Source of the DNA: Alphaproteobacteria bacterium
Lineage (GTDB): Bacteria > Pseudomonadota > Alphaproteobacteria > Rhizobiales > Devosiaceae
Reading direction: 5' to 3'
DNA: 42,855 nucleotides
Assembly: GCA_018828145.1 (NCBI GenBank)
Contig: JAHJWO010000025.1
Span: 1 to 42,855, forward strand
Below, piece after piece: positions 33,291-42,264 of the stretch. The notes beneath the pieces were generated by a model. It ran no database searches. It had not been told where the DNA came from and saw only the letters and a program-made list of their open reading frames with translations. The translations under genes and the position numbers were made by a program. Numbering within the stretch: the stretch's first letter is position 1; each line of letters begins with the position of its first letter.

Positions 33291-34192
33291 TCGCCCTTGC
33301 CTCCGAGATTAGGATCGAGCGTGTCACGCAGCCAGTCACCGACGAGGCTGATGGCCAATGTTGTGAGGAAGATGACGACACCGGCTGGAATGCCCATCCA
33401 CCAGGCCGTGGTCAAGTAGTTCCGACCCTCGCCGAGCAGGAGCCCGAGGCTGGTGCCGGGCGGCTGGACGCCGAGACCGAGGAAGGAGAGCGAGGTTTCG
33501 AGCAGGATGATCTCGGGGAAGTTCAGGGTGATCTGCACCATGATGACGCCCAGCATATTGGGCAGGACGTGGCGCAGATAAACCTTTGCGGGGTGGACGC
33601 CCAGCGTGCGGATGGCGAAGGCATAGCCCTGACCATTGGTCGAGAGCACGAGGCCGCGGGCGATGCGGGCGTAGCCGTCCCAGCCGAAGAGGCCGATCAG
33701 GATGATCAGCAGCAGGAAATTGTTGCCGAAGAAGGCCAGCACGGCCAAAGCGACGATGAGGAAGGGCACCGAGGCCTGGAAATCGACCAGCATCATGATG
33801 ATGTCGTCGACCCAGCCGCGGAAATGGGCGGCGATGATGCCAAGCACCGTGCCGACGGTGGCGCCGATCACCGTCGCCATGATGGCGATGAGAATGCTAG
33901 TGCGCATGGCATAGATGACGCGGCTGAAGACGTCGCGGCCCAGGTCATCGGTGCCGAAGAGATTTTCTGCCGGTCCGCCGATGACCGAGGGCGGCTTCAG
34001 GCGCTTGAGCAGGCTCTGTTCGGCAAAGCTGAAGGGGGCGAGGAATTCGGCAAACAGCGCGGCCAGGATGACGAGGGCCAGCCAGCCCAAGCATAGCCCG
34101 ATGACCAGCGGCGGCCGCGATTTCCAGATGCGGGTCAGCCAGCCATGGCGGCGCAGGGCGGGCATTTGCAAGGAGAGCTCGACGCCGCTCAT
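33287..34192 (-). CDS. ABC transporter permease, DppC type
   Basis: A 301-residue permease with the DppC/OppC N-terminal helix (PLVIGLCLGWLALVILAALFA) and the GTDDLGRDVFSRVIYAMRTS motif after the periplasmic loop. The EAA-like loop is GYARIARGLVLSTNGQGYAFAIRTLG. It pairs with the DppB-type permease directly upstream (ATGA overlap). The peptide/nickel family also carries sugars, opines and phospho-compounds, so the family alone does not give the substrate. Confidence 0.93.
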   Translation of the reverse strand: MSGVELSLQMPALRRHGWLTRIWKSRPPLVIGLCLGWLALVILAALFAEFLAPFSFAEQSLLKRLKPPSVIGGPAENLFGTDDLGRDVFSRVIYAMRTSILIAIMATVIGATVGTVLGIIAAHFRGWVDDIIMMLVDFQASVPFLIVALAVLAFFGNNFLLLIILIGLFGWDGYARIARGLVLSTNGQGYAFAIRTLGVHPAKVYLRHVLPNMLGVIMVQITLNFPEIILLETSLSFLGLGVQPPGTSLGLLLGEGRNYLTTAWWMGIPAGVVIFLTTLAISLVGDWLRDTLDPNLGGKGE

Positions 34193-35127
34193 GCCGAGGC
34201 CTTCTTGCTGTGCAGTTCGATGCGGGGGTCAAGCCAGCCATAGGTGAAATCGACGATGAGATTTACCACGACCATGGTCAAGGCGATCAGCAACACGACG
34301 GCCTGGACCACAGCGAGGTCGCGCTGGTTGACCGAATTGACCAGCAGCATGCCAACGCCCGGCCAAGCAAAGACGGTCTCGATGGTTACGGCGCCGCCGA
34401 TCAGGCCGCCAATGCGCATGCCGACCACGGTCACCACAGGAATGGCGGCATTGGGCAGGGCGTGGCGCAGCACCCGCCGGTCATGGGGAATGCCCTTGGC
34501 CTTGGCGGTGCGCATGAAGGGCTGGTGCAGCACGTCGAGCATGGAGGAGCGGGTGAAGCGTGCCACAGTGGCGGCGGCCGCAGTGGCAAGGGTCACTGCG
34601 GGCATGACGAGATGCCAGATACTGCCGGTTCCCGAGCTGGGCAGCCAGCGCAGGGTCATGGAGAAGACCAGGATCAGGATGATGCCGAGAAAGAAATTGG
34701 GCACGCTCTGGCCAAAAATGGTGAAGCTCATGGCAGTATGATCGAGCGACTGGCCGCGATGCAGCGCTGCCAGAATTCCGGCGGGAATGCCGATGAGCAG
34801 GGTGATGAGGAGGGCCGTGATGCCCAGCTGGAGGGTGACGGGCACGCGCTCCATCACCACCTGCAGGGCCGGCCTGCCGTCGCGGAAACTGTCGCCGAAA
34901 TCGCCCTGCACAATGGCCGAGAGATAGGTGAAATACTGCTCTATATAGGAGCCATCGAGCCCCCAGCGTGCACGGAAGGCAGCCATGGCCTCAGGCGAGG
35001 CCTCGTCGGACAGCATCATCTGGGCCGGATCGCCAGAGGCGCGTAGCACGATGAAGACGAAGGTGACGGCCAGAAGCAGCGTCATCGCGCCGCGAAACAG
35101 CTTGGTGAGGAAGAAGTGCAGGTTCAC
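34189..35127 (-). CDS. ABC transporter permease, DppB type
   Basis: A 312-residue permease with the DppB/OppB pattern: a first transmembrane helix near the N-terminus, FRDGRPALQVVMERVPVTLQLG, and the EAA loop FMRTAKAKGIPHDRRVLRHALPNA. The start is the GTG at 35127, overlapping the phosphodiesterase stop (GTGA). A longer frame to 35157 lies within that gene. It forms the channel with the DppC-type permease. Confidence 0.92.
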   Translation of the reverse strand: MNLHFFLTKLFRGAMTLLLAVTFVFIVLRASGDPAQMMLSDEASPEAMAAFRARWGLDGSYIEQYFTYLSAIVQGDFGDSFRDGRPALQVVMERVPVTLQLGITALLITLLIGIPAGILAALHRGQSLDHTAMSFTIFGQSVPNFFLGIILILVFSMTLRWLPSSGTGSIWHLVMPAVTLATAAAATVARFTRSSMLDVLHQPFMRTAKAKGIPHDRRVLRHALPNAAIPVVTVVGMRIGGLIGGAVTIETVFAWPGVGMLLVNSVNQRDLAVVQAVVLLIALTMVVVNLIVDFTYGWLDPRIELHSKKASA

Positions 35128-36560
35128 TGGACCCAGCCCCCTGTGCCGTCGGTCCAACCGCTATCGACGATGGTTTTGCCCTCGAGCACCCATTGCCGCA
35201 GATATTGCTCGTGGCCGTTGAGGCTGGCGCTGAGGAGGCGGGATTCGACCGCCGGTGCGATGCCGAAGCGCGCGTCATCGCCCACCAGCGCCTCGACCAT
35301 CGGGCGGCCTTCGGCGCCCTCGGTGGAGAGGCCCATGGTGGTCAGGATAGTGGGGATGATGTCGGGCAGCCAGCAGGGCACGTCCGACTGGAAGTTCTGG
35401 CGATAGGCCAGCCCCTGGGCGGCCAGGACGGTCGAGAGCTCGCCGCGATTGAGGCCGCCATGCATGCCGCCGCCCGGGGTGATCGAAGCGGCAAAGATGC
35501 AGCCGTCGACATCGGGGCCATAGGTCTCGGAACTGTTTGTGGCCCGGAGGGTGAAGCCGACATCGGCGCCGCGCGGATGGTCATTGCGTACCGACGACCA
35601 GGGCAGGGCGCCGGCGATGGCGTTCCCCTGTGCGTCGGAGGCGAAGACCAGGCCGCAGAAATCCTGGCGCACCAGCCAGTCGACCACCTCGGCCTTGTGG
35701 GCGTCGGAGGTGTCGTGCAGGTAGATACCGCTGAACGAGCCGATCGAGGCGCGGCCGAATTCGGCCGGAATGATGTCGAGGGTTTCGAGCTGGGCGTGGC
35801 CGGTGATCTGGCCATGGTCGGACATGACGACGATATTTTCCGGACCATTGCCCGCCTGCCACCACGCCAGAATCCGGCCGAAATTCTCGTCGGCCATGCG
35901 CATGGCGACTTCGGTTTCGGCCCCGAGCACGCCGAACTTGTGCGAGCTGGTATCGGGCTCGTTCATCCAGAAGATGCAGAAGTCCGGCTGGTGGCGCGGA
36001 TAGATCACGTCCATCAGGGCCGTGGTGGCATAGGTGACGCGGGCACTATTGGGGGCACCGGCCGGGGGAATTTCGCCCAGTTGGGCGACCACGGCGTCAT
36101 GCACATCCCGGGTCGATACCGGCATGCCATGCACGGAAAACACCGGCTGGCCCAGCGCATGGGCGCTGGAATTCATCATGCGAGAGGCGCCCTTGGTGGC
36201 CGTGCTGACCACGGCCATGGTCTTGCCGGCGGCGGCCATGCGCTCACCCATGGTCTGGCGATCGAGCAATTGCCCGGCATGGGCGGCCAGTTCGAGATCT
36301 TCCCATTCAGAAGTGCGGAACACACCGTCGGGGCGAACCGCATGGATATACTGGTTGGCGACGACGCCATGGGCGCCGGGCGGATTGCCGGTCATGGTGG
36401 AAGTGACGGCGACGCGGGTCTCGCTGGGAAAGATCGAGCGCGAATTGAGGAAATCGCTGCCCTCGGCCATGAAGCGCGAGAGATTGGGCATGACCTCTGC
36501 CGTCACGCGGTCGCGGCGCAGCCCGTCAAAGGTCAGCAGCAGGGTGGAGCCGGTTGTCAT
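35124..36560 (-). CDS. Alkaline phosphatase superfamily phosphodiesterase (type I PDE/NPP-like)
   Basis: The 478-residue protein has no signal peptide. The metal and nucleophile motifs of type I phosphodiesterases/nucleotide pyrophosphatases are visible: TFDGLRRD (D12), IFPSETRVAVTSTMTG with a Ser/Thr nucleophile (about 46-48), NEPDTSSHKFG, VMSDHG and MHGGL. It should cleave a phosphodiester or phosphonate monoester in the cytoplasm. It lies between the glycerophosphodiesterase and the permease genes, with ATGA/GTGA overlaps on both sides. The substrate is unknown. Confidence 0.88.
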   Translation of the reverse strand: MTTGSTLLLTFDGLRRDRVTAEVMPNLSRFMAEGSDFLNSRSIFPSETRVAVTSTMTGNPPGAHGVVANQYIHAVRPDGVFRTSEWEDLELAAHAGQLLDRQTMGERMAAAGKTMAVVSTATKGASRMMNSSAHALGQPVFSVHGMPVSTRDVHDAVVAQLGEIPPAGAPNSARVTYATTALMDVIYPRHQPDFCIFWMNEPDTSSHKFGVLGAETEVAMRMADENFGRILAWWQAGNGPENIVVMSDHGQITGHAQLETLDIIPAEFGRASIGSFSGIYLHDTSDAHKAEVVDWLVRQDFCGLVFASDAQGNAIAGALPWSSVRNDHPRGADVGFTLRATNSSETYGPDVDGCIFAASITPGGGMHGGLNRGELSTVLAAQGLAYRQNFQSDVPCWLPDIIPTILTTMGLSTEGAEGRPMVEALVGDDARFGIAPAVESRLLSASLNGHEQYLRQWVLEGKTIVDSGWTDGTGGWVQ

Positions 36561-37279
36561 TGCATGCTCTCCAGGGCGGTCCTGGTCAGGACCACGTCGT
36601 TGATCAACACGCCACGAATGCCGGCGGCGGCCATCGCGGCGAGGTTTTGGGCTGAGGTGTCGCCGCCGTCATAAGCTGTGCCGCGACCACCCGAGGTTGC
36701 CCAGACTTCGGCGCCGAGGGCCTGGAGCAGGGCGACCCTCTCCTGCGCGACGTCGCGCTCCCAGAGGCGGATGATGCCAGCCCCGGCGCCGAAAAAGGCC
36801 TCGGCCTCGTTAGGGGACGGAATAAAGCCCAGAATGCCGATTTCGCCCTTGGCGGCAAAGTAGTGCACCGCTTCGAGCGTGTGGCAGCCGGCGATCACCA
36901 GGGGGCGCTGCGGCGCACGGACGGTCTCGACAATGACCGCCCAGATGGCGTCGAGCGAGCGCGGCGTCTCGTCCTTGATGTCGAGGAGTACATGCTGACT
37001 GGCGGCAGCATGCTGCAGGACATCTGCAAGCCTGGCGATGCGGCCACCCTCGGCATTGCTAAGCGCGAGCAGTTCGGCCAGCGTCAGGTCCTCCGGGCGT
37101 TCCGGACGGCCGAACAGGCGTTGGAGATTTTCGTCATGGGCGCAGATGCAGAAGCCGTCGCTGGAGAGGCGCAGATCGGCCTCGATGGCAAAGGCGCCAT
37201 TGCGATAAGCGGCCTCCCAGCTTTCGGGGGTATTTTCGCAGAAGTTGGCGCTGTCGCCGCGATGCGCGATGATCTTCAT
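36557..37279 (-). CDS. Glycerophosphodiester phosphodiesterase (GDPD/UgpQ-like)
   Basis: A 240-residue TIM-barrel enzyme without a signal peptide. The catalytic residues of GDPDs are present: H6 and R7 (IAHRGDS), E33 and D35 (IEADLRLSSDG) and H48 (CAHDENL). The C-terminal strand IRGVLINDV is also typical. The usual product would be glycerol 3-phosphate plus an alcohol, in the cytoplasm. Some details are divergent (ENTPESWEAAYRNGAFAIEAD), so the substrate may differ from plain glycerophosphodiesters. It is coupled by ATGA to the ATPase gene upstream and the phosphodiesterase downstream. Confidence 0.92.
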   Translation of the reverse strand: MKIIAHRGDSANFCENTPESWEAAYRNGAFAIEADLRLSSDGFCICAHDENLQRLFGRPERPEDLTLAELLALSNAEGGRIARLADVLQHAAASQHVLLDIKDETPRSLDAIWAVIVETVRAPQRPLVIAGCHTLEAVHYFAAKGEIGILGFIPSPNEAEAFFGAGAGIIRLWERDVAQERVALLQALGAEVWATSGGRGTAYDGGDTSAQNLAAMAAAGIRGVLINDVVLTRTALESMQ

Positions 37280-38154
37280 GACTGGACCGGAAGTTGGCGT
37301 GGGGCGGGGACGGCGCTGCGGCCGCCAAAGGCATTGATGTCGCGCTGACGGCGCTGGCGCGGGCTATCGGCCGGAATAGCCGCGAGCAGGCGGCGCGTAT
37401 AGTCATGCTGCGGATTATCGAAGAGCGTGCTGCTGTCGCCGATTTCGAGCAATTCCCCGGCATGCATGACGCCGACGCGGTGGCTGATATGGCGGACCAC
37501 CGACAGGTCATGGGAAATGAACATCAGCGACAGATTGAACTGTTGGCGGAGGTTGAGCAGCAAATTGATGATCTGGGCCTGAACCGAAACGTCGAGGGCG
37601 CTGACCGCTTCGTCGCAGACGACCAGGCGCGGATTGAGCACCAGGGCGCGGGCGATGACGGCGCGCTGCAACTGCCCGCCCGACAGTTGGTGCGGCAGGC
37701 GCTTGCCCATGCTGCCCAGGCCGACCATGGCCAGCATGGCCTGGGTACGGTCATCGGCTTCGGACAGGTCCAGCGCTTCGTGCGTCGTAAGGGCTTCGCG
37801 CACCTGGGCATGAATCGACCAGCGCGGATCGACCACGGCGGCGGGGTTCTGGAACACGACCTGCACATGGCGGCGCTGGCGGCGCCATTGCGGCGTGCCG
37901 ACCCGGGCATAATGCTCGCCCCAGAAGGAGACCGTGCCGCTGGTGGGCGCTTCGATGCCCGCAATCATGCGGCCGAGCGTGGATTTGCCGCTGCCGCTTT
38001 CCCCCACGATGCCTAGCGTTTCGCCTTCGGCAATGGTGAGATTGACACGGTCGACGGCGCGGAATTGATCCGCTTTGCCCCAGAGCCTGCGGCCGGAGGA
38101 ATAGGCCTGCACCAGATTGGTGGCGACGACGCCCTTGTGCACGGTGCCGGTCAT
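37276..38154 (-). CDS. ABC transporter ATPase, DppF/OppF type
   Basis: A 292-residue ATPase with Walker A GESGSGKS, Q-loop VFQNPAAVVDPRW, signature QLSGGQLQR and Walker B LVVCDEAVSALD. It is followed by the oligopeptide-transporter C-terminal extension (QHDYTRRLLAAIP). The start at 38154 overlaps the other ATPase gene by ATGA; a longer frame from 38277 is not used. It forms a heterodimer with the DppD-type ATPase. Confidence 0.93.
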   Translation of the reverse strand: MTGTVHKGVVATNLVQAYSSGRRLWGKADQFRAVDRVNLTIAEGETLGIVGESGSGKSTLGRMIAGIEAPTSGTVSFWGEHYARVGTPQWRRQRRHVQVVFQNPAAVVDPRWSIHAQVREALTTHEALDLSEADDRTQAMLAMVGLGSMGKRLPHQLSGGQLQRAVIARALVLNPRLVVCDEAVSALDVSVQAQIINLLLNLRQQFNLSLMFISHDLSVVRHISHRVGVMHAGELLEIGDSSTLFDNPQHDYTRRLLAAIPADSPRQRRQRDINAFGGRSAVPAPRQLPVQS

Positions 38155-39188
38155 GCGACGCGGCCGGTCTGAAGGCCGGAAGAATGGCAGGCGACGGCCC
38201 GCTGACCGGAACCGAGCAGTTTTGGGTCCTCGCCGCATTTCTCCTGGGCCATGGCGCAGCGCGGGGCGAAATTGCACCCTACGGGCCGTGCCGAAGGGGC
38301 GGGAACGGTGCCGCCGATGGCATCGAGCGGGGTGCCCGGCTGGCGGCCGACGCCGATGCGGCTGGCCATCAGGGCGCGGGTATAGGGATGGCGCGGATCC
38401 TCGAACAGCTCGTCGACCGGCGCCGTCTCGACCACGCGCCCGGCATACATGACCGCGACCTGATCGGCGATCTCGGCCACCACGCCAAGATCATGGGTGA
38501 CCAGCACGATGCCCAGGCCGAGTTCGACCTGCAGGTCGCGCAACAGGCGCAGGATCTGGGCCTGGATGGTGACATCGAGCGCGGTAGTCGGCTCGTCTGC
38601 GATGAGCAGTTTTGGTTTGCAGGCCAGCGCCATGGCGATCATGACGCGCTGGCACATGCCGCCGGACAGCTGGTGCGGATAGTAATTCTTGTTGCGGGCG
38701 ACATTGGGAATGCCGACCTGGTCGAGCAGTTCGACCACGCGCCGATCGACGGCAGCGCCGCGCAAGGGGGTATGTTCAACAATGGCTTCGGCAATCTGGG
38801 CGCCGACGCGCTGAACGGGATTGAGCGAGACCATGGGATTTTGGAAGATCATGGCGACGTCGCTGCCGCGCAGATTGTTGAGCACGCTTTCGGGCGCGCC
38901 GATCGTCTCGGTGCCGAACAGGCGGATAGAGCCGGCCATGTTGAGGTTGTCGTCGAGCAGGCCCAGCATGGACATGCAGGTGAGGCTCTTGCCGCAGCCG
39001 CTCTCGCCCACGAGACAGAGAGTTTCGCCGCGCCGGACCGAGAGGCTGACGTCCTCGACCAGCGCATTGGGGCCGGCATGGACGCTGAGGCGCGAGATTT
39101 CAAGGATGGGACCCGCGCCAATGGCGCCCGGAATCGGCGAGGAGGCGGCAAGCTTGCCGCCTCCTTTGGAGTTGGAAAGCCTGACCAT
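38151..39188 (-). CDS. ABC transporter ATPase, DppD/OppD type
   Basis: A 345-residue ATPase with Walker A GESGCGKS, signature QLSGGMCQR and Walker [13 protein letters not shown]. The C-terminal OppD motif [17 protein letters not shown] has the cysteines that hold an iron-sulfur cluster in some relatives. It starts in the stop of the binding-protein gene (TGATG). Confidence 0.93.
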   Translation of the reverse strand: MVRLSNSKGGGKLAASSPIPGAIGAGPILEISRLSVHAGPNALVEDVSLSVRRGETLCLVGESGCGKSLTCMSMLGLLDDNLNMAGSIRLFGTETIGAPESVLNNLRGSDVAMIFQNPMVSLNPVQRVGAQIAEAIVEHTPLRGAAVDRRVVELLDQVGIPNVARNKNYYPHQLSGGMCQRVMIAMALACKPKLLIADEPTTALDVTIQAQILRLLRDLQVELGLGIVLVTHDLGVVAEIADQVAVMYAGRVVETAPVDELFEDPRHPYTRALMASRIGVGRQPGTPLDAIGGTVPAPSARPVGCNFAPRCAMAQEKCGEDPKLLGSGQRAVACHSSGLQTGRVA

Positions 39189-40768
39189 CAGTCGTTGAAG
39201 CTGAGGTTATAGGGACGCAGGTCCATGTAGTAGAAGGTGTAAGGCTGCCAGTTGATGTCCTTGGACACGCCATAGGTTTCGAGCGGCTGGTAGAGAATGG
39301 TGCCGGGGGCATCGGTCTCCCAGATTTCCAGCATTTCGAAAGCGGCCGGCTGGCGGGTTTCGAGATCAACGGTGCTCTCGATGATGCGGCCGAGTTCGTT
39401 GAAGCGCTCGAGGTTTTCCGTGCCGGCCCAGTTGCCGGCGCCGCGCTGCGGGCCCCCGAACGGACCCCAGAGGTTCCACAACCCGCCGACCGGATCGGGA
39501 TAGCGGGTGGAATTGGACCAAGTGCGGACCTGAAGGGCGGCCATGTCGAGGCCGGACAAGCTTTCGACGACGTTGAGCTCGACATTGAGGCCAACGGCCT
39601 TCCACATCTCGACGATGGCCTGGGCGGCCGGCAGGGCGTTGAGATAGTAGTTCGGCTGGGTCGTGTACTTGATCAGGCCGCCATCATAACCGGCTTGGGC
39701 CAGCAGTTCCTTGGCGCGCTCGGGATTGTATTCGAGACCCTCGTGGTCCGGATTATACATGTCGCCGAACTCGGGATACTGGTGGCCATTGGGCACCACG
39801 GCCTGGCCGCCCCAGAGGGCTTCGTTGAGCAAATGGCGGTCGATGGCCAGGTTCATCGCCTGACGGACGCGGGCGTCCTTGATCACCGGGTCCTGGGTGC
39901 CATAGGCGAGGACATGCGAATTGGCGAGAACGACCGAGCGGGTCTCGATGTCGTCATAGCCATTGATCTGCGGGATCTGGTCGGGTGCGACATTCGTGAT
40001 GATGTCGAATTCGCCCGAGACGAGTCCAGCGACGCGTGTGGAAGGCTCGGGGATTTCGCGGAAGGTGACGGAAGCGGCCGAGGGCGTGCCGCCGAAATAG
40101 TCGTCAAAGGCGACGAGGCGGATGGATTCGTCGGCCTTGTATTCTTCCAGCATGAAGGGGCCGGTGCCGACCGGGAACATGGGGATGCCGCCGTCCTTGG
40201 CGGCCTTAGCTTCCCAGTCGGCCTTGTTGACGATCCAGGACGCCCAGGACGAGATGCGGTGCTCGAGCAGCGGATCGGCAGCCTTGGTGATGAAGTGGAC
40301 GGTATGGTCGTCGATCGCCTTGACCTCGGCGAGGACCGAGAAATAGGCCGGGCCTTCAGGGAGAATGGCACTTTCGCCGCTGAGACGTTCGGGCGAGAAG
40401 GTGAAGACCACGTCTTCGGCGGTGAGCGGGGCACCATTGTGGAAGGTCACGTCGTCGCGCAGCTTGACCTCGAGGGTCAGCTCGTCAAGACGGGACCATT
40501 CGGTGGCAAGGCCGGGCACCAGCACAGAACCGCCGCCGCCTTCGGCCGACAGGAAGTCGCGGCGGATCAGCGTATCGAAGATGTTGTAGTTGACGCGCGT
40601 GCCGACATTGGAGAGCTCCTTGCCGGGCTCCAGCGTGGCCGGCAGGTCGGCGACGCCGACCACGAGGTCTGGCCGGTCTTGCGCGATGGCGAGCGTGGAT
40701 GTGGTGGCGAGCAAGAGGGCCGTGGTTGCGCCCATAAGGGTCTTGCTGAAGAAGGAGGATTTGGTCAT
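39188..40768 (-). CDS. Extracellular solute-binding protein, family 5
   Basis: A 526-residue protein with a signal peptide (MTKSSFFSKTLMGATTALLLATTSTLAIAQ) and the SBP family 5 motifs YNIFDTLIRRD, PGLATEWSRLDELTLEVKLRDDVTFHNG and VRQAMNLAIDRH. It is the first gene of the eight-gene operon and sets the specificity of the importer. Binding proteins of this family take peptides, but also sugars, opines, nickel complexes and other solutes. The phosphohydrolases in the operon point to a phosphorylated ligand (inference). Confidence 0.93.
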   Translation of the reverse strand: MTKSSFFSKTLMGATTALLLATTSTLAIAQDRPDLVVGVADLPATLEPGKELSNVGTRVNYNIFDTLIRRDFLSAEGGGGSVLVPGLATEWSRLDELTLEVKLRDDVTFHNGAPLTAEDVVFTFSPERLSGESAILPEGPAYFSVLAEVKAIDDHTVHFITKAADPLLEHRISSWASWIVNKADWEAKAAKDGGIPMFPVGTGPFMLEEYKADESIRLVAFDDYFGGTPSAASVTFREIPEPSTRVAGLVSGEFDIITNVAPDQIPQINGYDDIETRSVVLANSHVLAYGTQDPVIKDARVRQAMNLAIDRHLLNEALWGGQAVVPNGHQYPEFGDMYNPDHEGLEYNPERAKELLAQAGYDGGLIKYTTQPNYYLNALPAAQAIVEMWKAVGLNVELNVVESLSGLDMAALQVRTWSNSTRYPDPVGGLWNLWGPFGGPQRGAGNWAGTENLERFNELGRIIESTVDLETRQPAAFEMLEIWETDAPGTILYQPLETYGVSKDINWQPYTFYYMDLRPYNLSFND

Positions 40769-40817
40769 TGAGCGGCCCCGGCTGCGATTGGAATGGCGGG
40801 GTAGCTAAGGCAGGTGT

Positions 40818-40846
40818 CTGACAACTTGACGACATTGATGTGTCAG
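40818..40846. promoter_or_regulatory. Inverted repeat upstream of the phosphodiester-ABC operon
   Basis: CTGACA and TGTCAG are separated by 17 bp, 50-80 bp before the binding-protein start. A further TTGACGACA lies inside. Such dyads are typical of GntR- or LacI-type operators; no regulator gene is adjacent, as only IS debris lies upstream. Confidence 0.4.
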
Positions 40847-40849
40847 TTT

Positions 40850-41125
40850 GGCTAAAGGCATGCTTAGGAGGTCGTCTAATCGCTCCGCATAATGCAAGTC
40901 CTTTCTAGCAGGCCGATCTGTCGTTTGCCGGGAGCACGGTCGTCTTCGCGGTCGACATAAGCCGCCGCATGATGGGGCTTCGCAGGATGAACCTTCCAAT
41001 GTGTGAGACGCACTCGGCCAGCCTTATGATGGCTTGAGGGTGCAACAGCCTCAGCGGAATGCGCCCACGTCCCGGCAGGGACACCTCGACGCGCTTCTAG
41101 GCGCGGCAAGCTCGGATGTTTGAGG
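40850..41125. other. Probable non-coding 3' tail of the IS110 element
   Basis: About 275 bp between the operon's control region and the end of the IS110 transposase remnant. A minus-strand frame (41148-40876) is open but has no domain. This length is normal for the non-coding flank of an IS110 element. The exact end cannot be placed because IS110 elements lack inverted repeats. Confidence 0.35.
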
Positions 41126-42065
41126 TCAGGCCATGGCGCCCTTCGCATGATAGGGTTCGCCGGACTTCAGCATGGCGTGCATAACGACGGCCAGCTTGCG
41201 CGCCACGGCCACGGCGGCACGCTTGAAGCCGAGCCGCTCCCGCGGCTTCAGTCCCCATGTGCGCAGATCGCTATCGGAGCAACTGCGCGTCAGAAGAACG
41301 GTCGCCGCCTCGTAAAGAAGCCCTCGCATATGGGCGTCGCCTGGCCGGGAGATGTGTCCGTCATAGTCGACTTCGCCCGATTGATAGCGGCGCGTCGTTA
41401 GTCCGAACCAGGCCTCGACGGAACGTGAAGACTTGAAGTTGCCAGGATCCTCCACTGCAGTAACGAACCAGGTTGCGGTAATCGCTCCTATGCCGGGAAT
41501 GGACATGAGCTGCCGGCAAGCGTGGCTCTGCCGGGCACCAGCAAGAAGGTGGCGCCCCAGTTTCGCAGCCCGTCCGGACCGCTTGCCAGGCCTTCGAGCA
41601 GTGGAGGGACAATCTGGGTCAATCCTTCGTCGCCGGACAGAAGATGCTGAACCTGGGCCCCGAACGATCCACCCCTCGCGCTCGGCGCGATCAGGCCGAA
41701 CGTCTTCATGAGGCCTCGAATCTAGTTAGAAAGCTCGGTCGACATTTGCACCAGCTTGTTGCGTGCGGCGACAAGCGTTCGCACCAGCACGCTATTGTAT
41801 CCCTTCACACGCACGTCGCGGAAGAAGCCCACCTCCGCCAGATGTGCCAAGCCTTCGGCGTTATTGGCGTCGGTCTTGTTGAACCAGATCGACAACGGGC
41901 CTGTTTCGAACACGACTCGCTTGGCTTTAGGGGCATTCTTACATAGCACTTTGGCAATAACCGCGGATCAGACGCGCACTTGCCGCGGCACACCCTCTTG
42001 CCATTCCGGCGCAGGCAGATAGCCGTCTCTTTCAGGGATACGTCGAGACCGATATACTCACTCAT
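41126..42065 (-). pseudogene. IS110-family transposase, multiply disrupted
   Basis: Successive minus-strand frames spell an IS110 transposase. The N-terminal DEDD domain (MSEYIGLDVSLKETAICL) starts at 42065. Then come IAKVLCKNAPKAKRVVFETG, NKTDANNAEGLAHLAEVGFF and VRTLVAARNKLVQMSTELSN. The C-terminal transposase_20 domain follows (MSIPGIGAITATWFVTAVED, then GHISRPGDAHMRGLL). Lesions visible: a frameshift at about 41975, an internal deletion of about 20 codons between FETGPLSIWF and NKTDAN, an amber codon at about 41722 after TELSN (Q in relatives), and a frameshift at about 41505. Inactive. Confidence 0.85.
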
Positions 42066-42264
42066 GGTTGTTCTCCGCTTGTGGCATGGGCCCGGCGTCC
42101 AGTCGTGAGCCCGCAATTCCATACTGCAGGGGAACAACCACCACTTCCATTCCAAGCCGACTCATTCCGGCCCGGGGCGTTCGATCCCGCGATTACCCCA
42201 TGTGTGAAAACTCGCGGCAGCGTGTGGCCTGAGCGTGACGCGATGGCATCAGCGCGACCGCGCT
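42066..42264. other. IS110 non-coding 5' flank / junction between two IS remnants
   Basis: About 200 bp between the IS110 start codon and the end of the IS1182-like transposase. In IS110 elements the region upstream of the transposase can encode the bridge RNA. No clear gene is present; the exact element boundaries are not visible. Confidence 0.3.

Noticed and set aside
35193..36674. 493-codon plus-strand frame
   Set aside because: Antisense of the phosphodiesterase gene; it has the Gly/Asp/His composition typical of reverse frames in GC-rich DNA.
40876..41148. 90-codon minus-strand frame after the IS110 remnant
   Set aside because: No domain; it lies where IS110 elements normally have a non-coding tail.
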